From the NCBI GenBank assembly GCA_030671915.1, contig DAOVHN010000159.1, positions 1-6,223 on the forward strand: a stretch of DNA of 6,223 nt, in the 5' to 3' direction. The stretch comes from Pseudomonadota bacterium. Its GTDB lineage: Bacteria > Pseudomonadota > Alphaproteobacteria > UBA8366 > JADFVY01. The first letter of the stretch is position 1; each line of letters begins with the position of its first letter. Under the pieces are notes generated by a model that did no database searches, was not told the DNA's origin, and saw only the letters and a program-made list of their open reading frames with translations. The position numbers and the translations under genes are program-made. This document shows, piece by piece, positions 1-5,449 of this stretch.

Positions 1-42
1 GTCGAGGAGTCCACCGAGGAACATATGCAAGGGTTGACGTAG
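1..42 (+). CDS. C-terminal end of upstream gene, probably PhnD phosphonate-binding protein (partial)
   Basis: Reading frame 1 is open from the window edge to a TAG stop at 40-42 and gives the tail VEESTEEHMQGLT, an acidic, soluble-looking C-terminus. The stop lies only 4 bp before the phnE1 start, so this gene is in the same operon. In many alphaproteobacteria the order is phnC-phnD-phnE1-phnE2, so the most likely identity is PhnD, the periplasmic phosphonate-binding protein. Thirteen residues carry no diagnostic motif, so that identity rests on context alone and PhnC (the ATPase) is not excluded. Confidence 0.6.
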   Translation, partial: VEESTEEHMQGLT

Positions 43-46
43 GGCC

Positions 47-907
47 ATGGCGGAAGTTGCCGTAACCACAACAGGCCAACGCTGGCGCAAGCCGCCCCTG
101 ATCAAGAACGCCAATCTGCGCTGGGGGCTGTATATCGGCGCCGCCGTCTATTTCATCCTGGCGTCGTACTCGATCCTTGCCGAGGTAAACTGGCTGCGCG
201 TCTATGAGGGGCTGCCCCGGGGCGCGAAGTTCGTGGGTGGATTTTTCCCGCCGTTTCCCTTCGCCAATATTATCGAGACAGGCGGATTTGAGGAATTGGC
301 GGCTCAGCGATTGATCGACATCGGCGACGGGCTGATCGAAAGCCTGACCATGACGGTGACCTCCACCGTCATCGGCATTATCATCTCGGTGCCGATCGGG
401 CTGGGTGCGGCGCGCAACATCGCGCCCATGCCGGTCTATCTGGTCTGCCGCGGTATCATCGCCGTCTCGCGCAGCTTCCAGGAAATCATCATCGCCATTT
501 TCTGCGTCGCCATGTTCGGCTTCGGGCCGTTCGCCGGCGTGGTGACGCTGTCCTTCGCCACCATCGGGTTTCTGTCGAAACTGCTGGCCGAGGATATCGA
601 ATCCATGGATCCGGGCCAGGCCGAGGCGATCCGCGCGACCGGTTCGCGCTGGCCGCAATGGATCAATTACGGCGTGCAGCCGCAGGTCATGCCGCGGCTG
701 ATCGGCCTGTCGCTCTATCGCCTCGACATCAATTTCCGCGAATCCTCGGTGGTCGGCATCGTCGGCGCAGGCGGCATCGGGTCCACCTTGCTCACCGCCT
801 TCGACCGTTATGAATACTCCACCGCGGCGTCGATCCTCCTGATCATCATCGGCATCGTCTTCCTTGCCGAATACTCCTCCGGCAAAATCCGCGCGAGATT
901 GCAGTAA
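47..907 (+). CDS. phnE: Phosphonate ABC transporter permease PhnE1
   Basis: Inner-membrane subunit of a PhnCDE-type importer, forming the channel for phosphonates (in some homologs phosphite or phosphate esters) delivered by PhnD and driven by the PhnC ATPase. The 286-aa protein has a first membrane segment near residues 26-46, then a periplasmic stretch rich in Phe, Pro and Gly (about 60-90), and a binding-protein-dependent permease domain from about 95 to 277. The cytoplasmic EAA loop that docks the ATPase is at 192-216 (AEAIRATG, ending QVMP). The PhnE signature RESSVVGIVGAGGIG is at 231-245. Length fits the family. The ATG at 47 is 4 bp after the upstream stop with only a weak Shine-Dalgarno (AGGG close to the start), so translation is probably coupled. 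Its stop overlaps the next start in TAATG. Substrate range cannot be read from the permease. Confidence 0.93.
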   Translation: MAEVAVTTTGQRWRKPPLIKNANLRWGLYIGAAVYFILASYSILAEVNWLRVYEGLPRGAKFVGGFFPPFPFANIIETGGFEELAAQRLIDIGDGLIESLTMTVTSTVIGIIISVPIGLGAARNIAPMPVYLVCRGIIAVSRSFQEIIIAIFCVAMFGFGPFAGVVTLSFATIGFLSKLLAEDIESMDPGQAEAIRATGSRWPQWINYGVQPQVMPRLIGLSLYRLDINFRESSVVGIVGAGGIGSTLLTAFDRYEYSTAASILLIIIGIVFLAEYSSGKIRARLQ

Positions 908-1722
908 TGCCGGTGCGCGAGGAAGCAGGAGCCAAGGTCTGGCAGCTCCGGGATCGTAACAGGCAGTTGGCGATCTGGGCCGGCTGGTTCGCCGGCGTCC
1001 TTGTGTTCCTCTACTGCTGGCAGATCATATCCGGCAACACGACATGGTTTTTCGTATGGGATTCGCCGCGTGTCGCCGCCGACATCTCTTCGCGCATGTG
1101 GCCGCCACGCTGGGGGTACATCTACAAAATCTGGGATCCGTTGTTGGACACGATCAATATTGCGACGCTCGGCACCATGCTGGCGCTGTGCATGGCGGTG
1201 CCGGTGGCCTTTCTCGCGGCCCGCAACACCACGCCCAACGCTTATATCGTACGGCCCGTTGCGCTCTTCATCATCGTCTCCTCGCGTTCGATCAACTCAT
1301 TGATCTGGGCGCTGCTGCTGGTTTCGATCATAGGGCCGGGCGTGTTCGCCGGCACCATCGCCATCGCGCTGCGCTCCATCGGTTTTTGCTCCAAGCTGCT
1401 GTACGAAGCTATCGAGGAGATCGACCACACCCAGGTCGAGGCGATCGAGGCGACGGGGGCCTCGCGCTGGCAGATCATGGCCTACGGCATCGTGCCGCAG
1501 ATCATGCCCGCCTTCGCCGGTATTACGGTGTTCCGATGGGACATCAATATTCGCGAATCGACCGTGCTGGGGCTGGTCGGCGCCGGTGGCATAGGCCTGC
1601 AACTCAGCTCTTCGATGAATATCCTTGCCTGGCCGCAAGTCACCCTGATCCTGATCGCCATCCTGGTCACCGTGGTGGTCAGCGAATGGGTCTCCGCCAA
1701 GGTCCGCCACGCGATTATCTAG
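907..1722 (+). CDS. phnE: Phosphonate ABC transporter permease PhnE2
   Basis: Second membrane subunit of the same importer; it presumably pairs with PhnE1 as a heterodimer, as in other species with two phnE genes. The 271-aa protein has a first membrane segment at about 22-42, a periplasmic region around 45-75 rich in Trp and Pro, and the permease domain from about 80 to 265. The EAA loop is at 178-201 (EAIEATGASRW, ending PQIMP), followed by the signature RESTVLGLVGAGGIG at 216-230. It resembles PhnE1 in the core but diverges at the N-terminus, consistent with an old duplication. The ATG shares one base with the phnE1 TAA stop (TAATG) and has no clear Shine-Dalgarno, pointing to stop-start coupled translation. 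It ends convergently against eamA, sharing the bases CTAG, and no terminator is visible after it. Confidence 0.93.
   Translation: MPVREEAGAKVWQLRDRNRQLAIWAGWFAGVLVFLYCWQIISGNTTWFFVWDSPRVAADISSRMWPPRWGYIYKIWDPLLDTINIATLGTMLALCMAVPVAFLAARNTTPNAYIVRPVALFIIVSSRSINSLIWALLLVSIIGPGVFAGTIAIALRSIGFCSKLLYEAIEEIDHTQVEAIEATGASRWQIMAYGIVPQIMPAFAGITVFRWDINIRESTVLGLVGAGGIGLQLSSSMNILAWPQVTLILIAILVTVVVSEWVSAKVRHAII
1719..1722. other. Shared palindromic CTAG carrying both convergent stop codons
   Basis: The plus-strand phnE2 stop TAG occupies 1720-1722 and the minus-strand eamA stop TAG occupies 1721-1719, so the two genes overlap by the 4-base palindrome CTAG. No hairpin followed by a T-run is visible on either strand nearby, so the two transcripts must overlap at their 3' ends or end by Rho. 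Confidence 0.9.
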
Positions 1723-2612
1723 GCGGACGGCGCCCCTACGCGCTTCATTTTCCGTGCCAGCGCGGGGCCGAATACCGTGGCGATCAGGCCGGCGAAGACC
1801 AGGGCCGCCCCGGCGAGGCGTAGCGGGCCGAAGCTTTCGTCCAGCAATAATGCAGCGGACCCCATGCCGAAAATCGGCACCAGCAACGAAAAGGGCGCGA
1901 CGAAGCTGGCCGAATAGGTGCGCAGCAGGAATCCCCATATGCCGAAGGCGATCAGCGTCGATATGAAGGCCATATAGGCGACCGTTCCCGCCCCGGTCCA
2001 TGTCATCCCCTCGACCGCCGCGACAATCCGCGCCTCGCCCTCGAACGCGTAAGACAGCGCCAGCAGAGGCAATGGCGGCACGATGCTGGCCCAGACGAGC
2101 AGGCGGAACATGTCCGGGGCGTTGGACATCTTCATCAGGATGTTGGAGACGCCCCACATCGCTCCCGCCGCCACGACCAGGGCCAGCGCCGTCAGGCTGC
2201 CCACGCCCTCCTGCGTCGTCGCGATCAGCGCAATGCCGCCGAACGCGACCATGATGCCCAGAACCTGCATCGGGTGCGGCCGCTCGGCCAGGATGATGGC
2301 GGCGAACAGCACGGTAAAGAAGGCTTGGCTCTGTAACACCACCGAGGACAGGCCGGCCGGCATGCCCATATCCATGCCGATGAACAGGAAGCTGAACTTG
2401 ATCACGCCCAGCGTCAGACCCACGGCGATTACCCAGCGCCACGCGACCCGTGGCGGGCCGATGAAAAAGACCAGCGGGAAGGCGGCCAGGGCGAACCGGA
2501 TCGCCGAGAACAGAAAGGGCGGAAAACTGTCCAGCCCGACCTCGATGACGACGAAGTTAAAGCCCCAGATGGCGGTAACGAGCACCGCCAGGCCGACGTG
2601 AAGATTGCGCAT
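1719..2612 (-). CDS. eamA: EamA/DMT-family exporter, EamA (O-acetylserine/cysteine exporter) type
   Basis: Ten-helix inner-membrane transporter of the drug/metabolite superfamily, 297 aa, made of two tandem EamA repeats at about 5-131 and 141-282. It matches E. coli EamA (YdeD, exporter of cysteine-pathway metabolites) along its length as recalled: WGFNFVVIEVGL at 16-27, GMPAGLSSVVLQSQAFFT at 83-100, and APFSLLVPIFGMGSAALLLDE at 239-259 all have near-identical counterparts. The tail KMKRVGAPSA is basic, as expected for the cytoplasmic side. The ATG at 2612 fits the homolog's start and has a GGTGA ribosome binding site (plus-strand 2622-2626) with 9-nt spacing. It is transcribed alone, convergent with phnE2. 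DMT substrate assignments transfer poorly, so the cargo (cysteine derivatives, other amino acids, possibly an aminophosphonate-related metabolite) is uncertain. Confidence 0.85.
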   Translation of the reverse strand: MRNLHVGLAVLVTAIWGFNFVVIEVGLDSFPPFLFSAIRFALAAFPLVFFIGPPRVAWRWVIAVGLTLGVIKFSFLFIGMDMGMPAGLSSVVLQSQAFFTVLFAAIILAERPHPMQVLGIMVAFGGIALIATTQEGVGSLTALALVVAAGAMWGVSNILMKMSNAPDMFRLLVWASIVPPLPLLALSYAFEGEARIVAAVEGMTWTGAGTVAYMAFISTLIAFGIWGFLLRTYSASFVAPFSLLVPIFGMGSAALLLDESFGPLRLAGAALVFAGLIATVFGPALARKMKRVGAPSA

Positions 2613-2655
2613 GTCACTGTTTCACCGGATCGGCCGGTCTTCAAAATTTGGGAAT

Positions 2656-2677
2656 GGGGCGCTGAAACAGCGTCCCC
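2656..2677 (-). other. Hairpin in the eamA leader
   Basis: GGGGCGCTG (2656-2664), loop AAA, then CAGCG, a bulged T and CCCC (2668-2677) form a 9-bp stem with one bulge. On the minus strand it is followed by CATTCCC rather than a T-run, so it is not a typical intrinsic terminator. It would lie in the eamA 5' leader, about 43 nt upstream of the start codon. Function unknown. Confidence 0.4.
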
Positions 2678-2688
2678 TCTGGATTGTC

Positions 2689-2717
2689 TGGATAGCAGCC
2701 GTGGAGCGCCATGGCAA
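2689..2717 (-). promoter_or_regulatory. Candidate sigma-70 promoter for eamA
   Basis: On the minus strand TTGCCA (2717-2712, 5 of 6 to the -35 consensus) is followed after exactly 17 bp by TATCCA (2694-2689, only 3 of 6 to the -10). It lies downstream of the terminator at 2741-2772 and would give a leader of about 70 nt before eamA. The weak -10 makes this tentative. Confidence 0.35.
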
Positions 2718-2740
2718 AAGCGAATGCGCGCCGCAAACGC

Positions 2741-2772
2741 AAAAAAAAGGGCGGCAGGTTATCCCGCCGCCC
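2741..2772 (-). terminator. Strong Rho-independent terminator, minus strand
   Basis: Read on the minus strand, GGGCGGC (2772-2766) pairs perfectly with GCCGCCC (2755-2749). Two further inner G-C pairs follow after one mismatch, closing a 4-nt loop (ATAA), and the stem is followed directly by eight T residues (2748-2741). This is a textbook intrinsic terminator. It starts about 30 nt after the stop of the small ORF at 2803-2928, so it ends that transcript, and it shields eamA from the operon further upstream. On the plus strand there is no T-run, so it acts in one direction only. Confidence 0.88.
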
Positions 2773-2802
2773 CTCTTCGCATCGATCCGGAGGAGAGAGA
2801 AT

Positions 2803-2928
2803 TTACCGGATGCTCTTGGCGAGCAAGCTTTTTGGAAACCGCATCGCCTCAATTTTCGCCGGCCGGAAATAATGTTTGCGGGCCGGCCGGTGGTCCTGAT
2901 TGCGCTTGAAAACCGTCAAGAGGTTCAT
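2803..2928 (-). CDS. Hypothetical basic small protein, 41 aa
   Basis: Start ATG at 2928-2926, stop TAA at 2805-2803. A GAGGG ribosome binding site (plus-strand 2935-2939) sits 6 nt upstream of the start, and a strong terminator begins about 30 nt after the stop. Of the 41 sense codons, 31 end in G or C, in line with real genes here and unlike the AT-richer flanking DNA. The product has 11 Lys/Arg and 2 His against one Asp and one Glu, so it is strongly cationic. It starts MNLLTVFKRN, has no membrane segment or signal peptide, and carries a short internal repeat, RPAR at 14-17 and RPAK at 22-25. I do not recognise the family. It could be a nucleic-acid- or membrane-surface-binding small protein, or the transcript could instead be a small RNA. 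Whether it has its own promoter or is the operon's last gene, 171 bp after the GDPD stop, is open. Confidence 0.55.
   Translation of the reverse strand: MNLLTVFKRNQDHRPARKHYFRPAKIEAMRFPKSLLAKSIR
2859..2890. repeat. Paired palindromes CCGGCCGG inside the small ORF
   Basis: CCGGCCGG occurs at 2859-2866 and again at 2883-2890, separated by 16 nt. Each copy is self-complementary, so the pair works both as a direct and an inverted repeat and could fold into an 8-bp all-GC stem in the transcript. In the small ORF they encode the two Arg-Pro-Ala units. Confidence 0.6.
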
Positions 2929-2971
2929 GAGTCGCCCTCGTCGCTAAAACATATGGTCAATATAACTTTGC

Positions 2972-3001
2972 GGGACAACAAGCCGCCATGCGGCGCGTCC
3001 C
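2972..3001 (-). other. Two-part stem-loop upstream of the small ORF
   Basis: GGGAC (2972-2976) pairs with GTCCC (2997-3001), and inside it GCCGC (2982-2986) pairs with GCGGC (2990-2994) around a CAT loop, with an asymmetric internal loop between the stems. It lies 44 nt upstream of the small ORF start on the minus strand and has no following T-run, so it looks like leader structure rather than a terminator. Confidence 0.4.
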
Positions 3002-3015
3002 TTGCACCCTTATAT

Positions 3016-3045
3016 ACATTAGCTATCAGTAATGCTGCACTGCAA
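3016..3045 (-). promoter_or_regulatory. Possible promoter for the small ORF (weak)
   Basis: On the minus strand TTGCAG (3045-3040) is followed after 18 bp by TAATGT (3021-3016) and then ATATAAGG. The -10 match is poor (3 of 6), but this is the most AT-rich patch in the window, and the small ORF and terminator downstream need a source of transcription. Confidence 0.25.
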
Positions 3046-3066
3046 AAATCGAATGGCTGCCATCGG
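3044..3066 (-). terminator. Weak terminator-like hairpin after the GDPD gene
   Basis: On the minus strand ATGG, loop CAG and CCAT (3063-3053), plus one G-T pair, are followed within four bases by five T residues (3048-3044). The stem is short (4-5 bp), so it would end transcription only partly, if at all. It lies 34 nt after the GDPD stop. Confidence 0.27.
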
Positions 3067-3099
3067 ATTGGCACATACCATGCCGCGCCTCGCCGCTCT

Positions 3100-3849
3100 T
3101 TACCGGACCACCGCCGAAATCCGGTCCGGATAGTCGGTGACGATCGATTCAACCCCCCATGATAGCAATTCGCGGGCACGCGCAGGGTCGTTGACTGTAA
3201 AAGCCAGCACGCGATAGCCGGCCTCGCGGACGGCGCGCACGCGGGTCTCGGTCAGCCGCCGGTCCAGCACATGAAATGTGGCGCATTCCAGCTCGCGCAT
3301 TCGTGTCGCCCAGTCTCTGAAAAATCTGAGAGTCAGGAATCCGCGCGGAATTTGCGGCGCTGCGTGGCGCGCGGCGGCCAGCGAGTCGGCCGAGAAGCTG
3401 GAGATCAGGATCGGGATCGGCCCGCCGAACCAGCGCCCGGCCAGTGCCTGCGCCGTTGCCGCCCCGGTTTCCGTCTCGCGGCCGGGGCAGGCCTTGACCT
3501 CCACATTGGCGCCGATCCCGTTGGCGGCCAGGTAATCCATGGCTTCCGCCAGGGTGGGAACAGGTTCGCCGGTGAAATCGGACGAAAACCAGCGCCCGGC
3601 GTCCAGCTTGCGTATCTCCAGCAGAGTCATGCGCTTGACCCGCCCCTTGCCGTCGGTGGTTCGGTTCAGCGTGTCGTCATGGAAAAGGACCAACTCGTTG
3701 TCGGCGGTCAGCTTGACGTCGAACTCGATCCAGCGCGCCCCAAGCGCGACGGCCTTCCTCAGGCCGGCAATGGTGTTTTCCGGCGCATGGCCCTTGGCGC
3801 CGCGATGGCCGGTTATGGGGGCAAGTGGAGGCGGGGCAGGGATGGACAT
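3100..3849 (-). CDS. ugpQ: Glycerophosphodiester phosphodiesterase (UgpQ-like GDPD)
   Basis: Metal-dependent enzyme that splits glycerophosphodiesters into sn-glycerol 3-phosphate and an alcohol. The 249-aa protein is close to the 247 aa of E. coli UgpQ and has no signal peptide, so it is cytosolic. The GDPD TIM-barrel motifs are all present: HRGAKGHAPENT at 15-26 (catalytic His15, metal ligand Glu24), IEFDVKLTADNELVLFHDDTLNRT split across 41-64 (Glu42, Asp44, second catalytic His57), NVEVK at 115-119 (Glu117), FTVND at 217-221 and the C-terminal GVESIVTDYPD at 232-242. The start is 8 bp after the stop of the PMH-like gene and has no good Shine-Dalgarno, so translation is probably coupled. 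It sits beside phosphonate genes and not ugpBAEC, at least within this window, which raises the possibility of glycerophosphonate esters as substrates. The reaction class is secure; the physiological substrate is not. Confidence 0.92.
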   Translation of the reverse strand: MSIPAPPPLAPITGHRGAKGHAPENTIAGLRKAVALGARWIEFDVKLTADNELVLFHDDTLNRTTDGKGRVKRMTLLEIRKLDAGRWFSSDFTGEPVPTLAEAMDYLAANGIGANVEVKACPGRETETGAATAQALAGRWFGGPIPILISSFSADSLAAARHAAPQIPRGFLTLRFFRDWATRMRELECATFHVLDRRLTETRVRAVREAGYRVLAFTVNDPARARELLSWGVESIVTDYPDRISAVVR

Positions 3850-3857
3850 GGCGTTGT

Positions 3858-5426
3858 TTATACCGTGCGCTTGGCGCCGGTGCGCTCGAAGACGCCCTTG
3901 CCGATATGCATGTGGGTCAGGGTCCGTTCGTCATGTTGCATGCGCCAGGACAGCATCTTTTGAGCGTAGCGCAGCACCAGCGGCCCATAATCGGGATCTT
4001 CCGCAAGGTTTACAAGCTGGTTCGGGTCGCTCTCCAAGTCGAAGAACAGCGGCGGCTGGGCGGCGAAATGGACATATTTGTATTGTCCGTCGCGGACCAC
4101 GGCCAGGTGGCATTCGTCACTGACCAGCCCCATTGCCTGCTCCGCCGTCTGGTTGAGAAGGTCGCGGAAATCGTACTCCCAATGGGCGGCGTCGCGCCAT
4201 CCGGCCGGCGTTTCGCCGTTGAGCCAGGGCGCCAGCGAATGGCCGTCGCACTGGCGCGGGATGTCGACGCCGATCCAATCCAGGATGGTCGGCATGACGT
4301 CGATGGTCTCGGTGAATGCCTCGACCTTGCGGCCATGGCCGGCCGCCGCGCGCGGGTCGCACAGGATCAGCGGGATGTGAAAGGACTCGTCGTAATAGGT
4401 TTCCTTGCCCAGCATCCAGTGGTCGCCCATCTGCTCTCCGTGGTCGGAGGTCAGGACGATCAGGGTATTATCGTACTGGCCGTTTTCCTTCAGCCAGTCG
4501 ATCAGCCGCCCAAGATTGTCTTCCACCTCGTTGATCATGCCGTAATAGGTCGCGCGTAGCTGCGCCAGGTCGGCATCCGTCATGTCGGTTGGGCAGGTCT
4601 CTGCTGCAAGGGTCCAGTACCGGTTGCGCAGCCGCTCCATGCGCCATGCGGTGAATGGATGCTGGGCGGCTTCCCCGGCCAGCGACGCGGCGCGGCGCGG
4701 CTTCGGCATGTCGGCCGGATCGTAGCGGCTGTTGTAGGGTTCCGGTGCGATGAAGGGCGGGTGCGGGTGCCAGTAGGACAGATGCACGAACCAGGGCTGT
4801 CCATGCCGCGCCTCGAGATAGCGGATCGCCTCGCCGGTCATGAAGGCGGCATGGCTGTCGTCGGCCGGGTAGGCCGGCGGGGCGAAACTGGGCCCGCGTT
4901 CCGGCGCGCCCGGGTAATCCACCACGGGCGCGTAGACATTCAGATGGCGGTCGCCGGCTTCCGGCACGGCATGGCCCTTTTTCTTCAGGTCCGCCAGCCA
5001 CGGCCCTAGATCGTCATGCAGCCGCAACTGTTCGGTCATGCCCGGCAGCACGCCTTCGTAATGGTCGAGGGCGGGATCCAGCGGGTCGCGGCCGCGCGGG
5101 TCCGGGGCGGTGTCGGTATAGCCGAACAGTACCGGCTCGTAGCCGGTCTTGCGGGCCTCCAGCGCGACATTGGTATGGCGCGCGTCCAGCGGCACGCCGT
5201 TGCGCCCCGACCGATGGTTTTGAAGATACATGCCGGTATAGAGCGAGGCCCGCGCAGGGCCGCAGGGGCTGGCCTGGGTATAATGGTTCGCGAACAGCAC
5301 GCCGTCGGCGGCGAGTTTGTCGAAGACCGGCGTCTTCAGAACCGGATGGCCCGCCGCCGACAAACAGTCGCCGCGCCACTGGTCGAGGGTGATGAACAGG
5401 ACATTGCCTTTGCGCGCCCCGGACAT
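3858..5426 (-). CDS. pehA: Phosphonate monoester hydrolase / sulfatase-family formylglycine hydrolase
   Basis: Alkaline-phosphatase superfamily enzyme, 522 aa, no signal peptide. Family members from Burkholderia (PehA) and Rhizobium leguminosarum (PMH) hydrolyse phosphonate monoesters, including glyceryl glyphosate, and promiscuously phosphodiesters and sulfate esters. Seen here: metal-site LDQWRGD at 14-20 (Asp15, Gln16), the sulfatase motif CGPAR at 55-59 whose Cys55 would become formylglycine, Asn76, GYTDTAPDPR at 102-111, PHPPF at 221-225 (His222), and SDHGEQ at 327-332 (Asp328, His329) with Lys341. From memory these align with R. leguminosarum PMH Asp12, Gln13, Cys57, Asn78, Tyr105, His218, Asp324, His325 and Lys337. 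The C-terminal part, including YKYVHFAA, PPLFFDL, AQK-LSWR and RTLTH, also follows PMH. One difference is Asp105 where R. leguminosarum PMH has Thr107. A formylglycine-generating enzyme is needed and is not in the window. It lies 23 bp after the AEP permease gene. A related arylsulfatase activity cannot be excluded. Confidence 0.85.
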   Translation of the reverse strand: MSGARKGNVLFITLDQWRGDCLSAAGHPVLKTPVFDKLAADGVLFANHYTQASPCGPARASLYTGMYLQNHRSGRNGVPLDARHTNVALEARKTGYEPVLFGYTDTAPDPRGRDPLDPALDHYEGVLPGMTEQLRLHDDLGPWLADLKKKGHAVPEAGDRHLNVYAPVVDYPGAPERGPSFAPPAYPADDSHAAFMTGEAIRYLEARHGQPWFVHLSYWHPHPPFIAPEPYNSRYDPADMPKPRRAASLAGEAAQHPFTAWRMERLRNRYWTLAAETCPTDMTDADLAQLRATYYGMINEVEDNLGRLIDWLKENGQYDNTLIVLTSDHGEQMGDHWMLGKETYYDESFHIPLILCDPRAAAGHGRKVEAFTETIDVMPTILDWIGVDIPRQCDGHSLAPWLNGETPAGWRDAAHWEYDFRDLLNQTAEQAMGLVSDECHLAVVRDGQYKYVHFAAQPPLFFDLESDPNQLVNLAEDPDYGPLVLRYAQKMLSWRMQHDERTLTHMHIGKGVFERTGAKRTV

Positions 5427-5449
5427 ATCGGTCTTTCCCGTCTTGTTGG

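Larger units (their letters stand above)
2613..3099. other. 487-bp intergenic region between eamA and the GDPD gene
   Basis: No gene of ordinary length is supported here. All the recognisable signals are on the minus strand: a candidate eamA promoter and leader hairpin, a strong intrinsic terminator, a 41-codon small ORF ending just before that terminator, a structured AT-rich stretch upstream of the ORF, and a weak terminator-like hairpin after the GDPD gene. The stretch 2940-3060 is clearly more AT-rich than the coding regions on either side, as expected for a promoter region. I see no tRNA, insertion-sequence end or direct-repeat array in it. Confidence 0.7.

Noticed and set aside
1044..1823. 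259-codon plus-strand frame inside phnE2
   Set aside because: Out of frame with the well-supported phnE2; the product is rich in Arg, His and Gly with no transmembrane pattern or motif.
1297..2442. Long 381-codon open frame on the minus strand across phnE2 and eamA
   Set aside because: Its translation is low-complexity, rich in Arg, Gly, Ala and His with no domain, and it overlaps eamA (same strand, different frame) and phnE2, both of which have clear family motifs. It is a shadow frame of GC-rich coding DNA.
2656..2677. Hairpin considered as an intrinsic terminator
   Set aside because: Neither strand has a T-run directly after the stem, so it is reported only as a leader hairpin.
2785..2811. 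Inverted repeat ATCCGG / CCGGAT around the small ORF stop
   Set aside because: Only 6 bp with a 15-nt loop, expected often by chance in GC-rich DNA.
2622..2852. 76-codon minus-strand frame running through the terminator
   Set aside because: It spans the terminator stem and T-run and overlaps the better supported 41-codon ORF in another frame.
2598..3162. Plus-strand frames of 103 and 185 codons in the intergenic region
   Set aside because: They read through the minus-strand terminator and the AT-rich leader, have no convincing ribosome binding site, no recognisable motif, and start inside the eamA coding end or beside it.
2925..3179. 84-codon minus-strand frame overlapping the GDPD 3' end and touching the small ORF start (ATGA)
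   Set aside because: It starts out of frame inside the GDPD gene, crosses the AT-rich promoter-like patch and hairpins, and has no Shine-Dalgarno or motif. The ATGA contact with the small ORF is probably chance.
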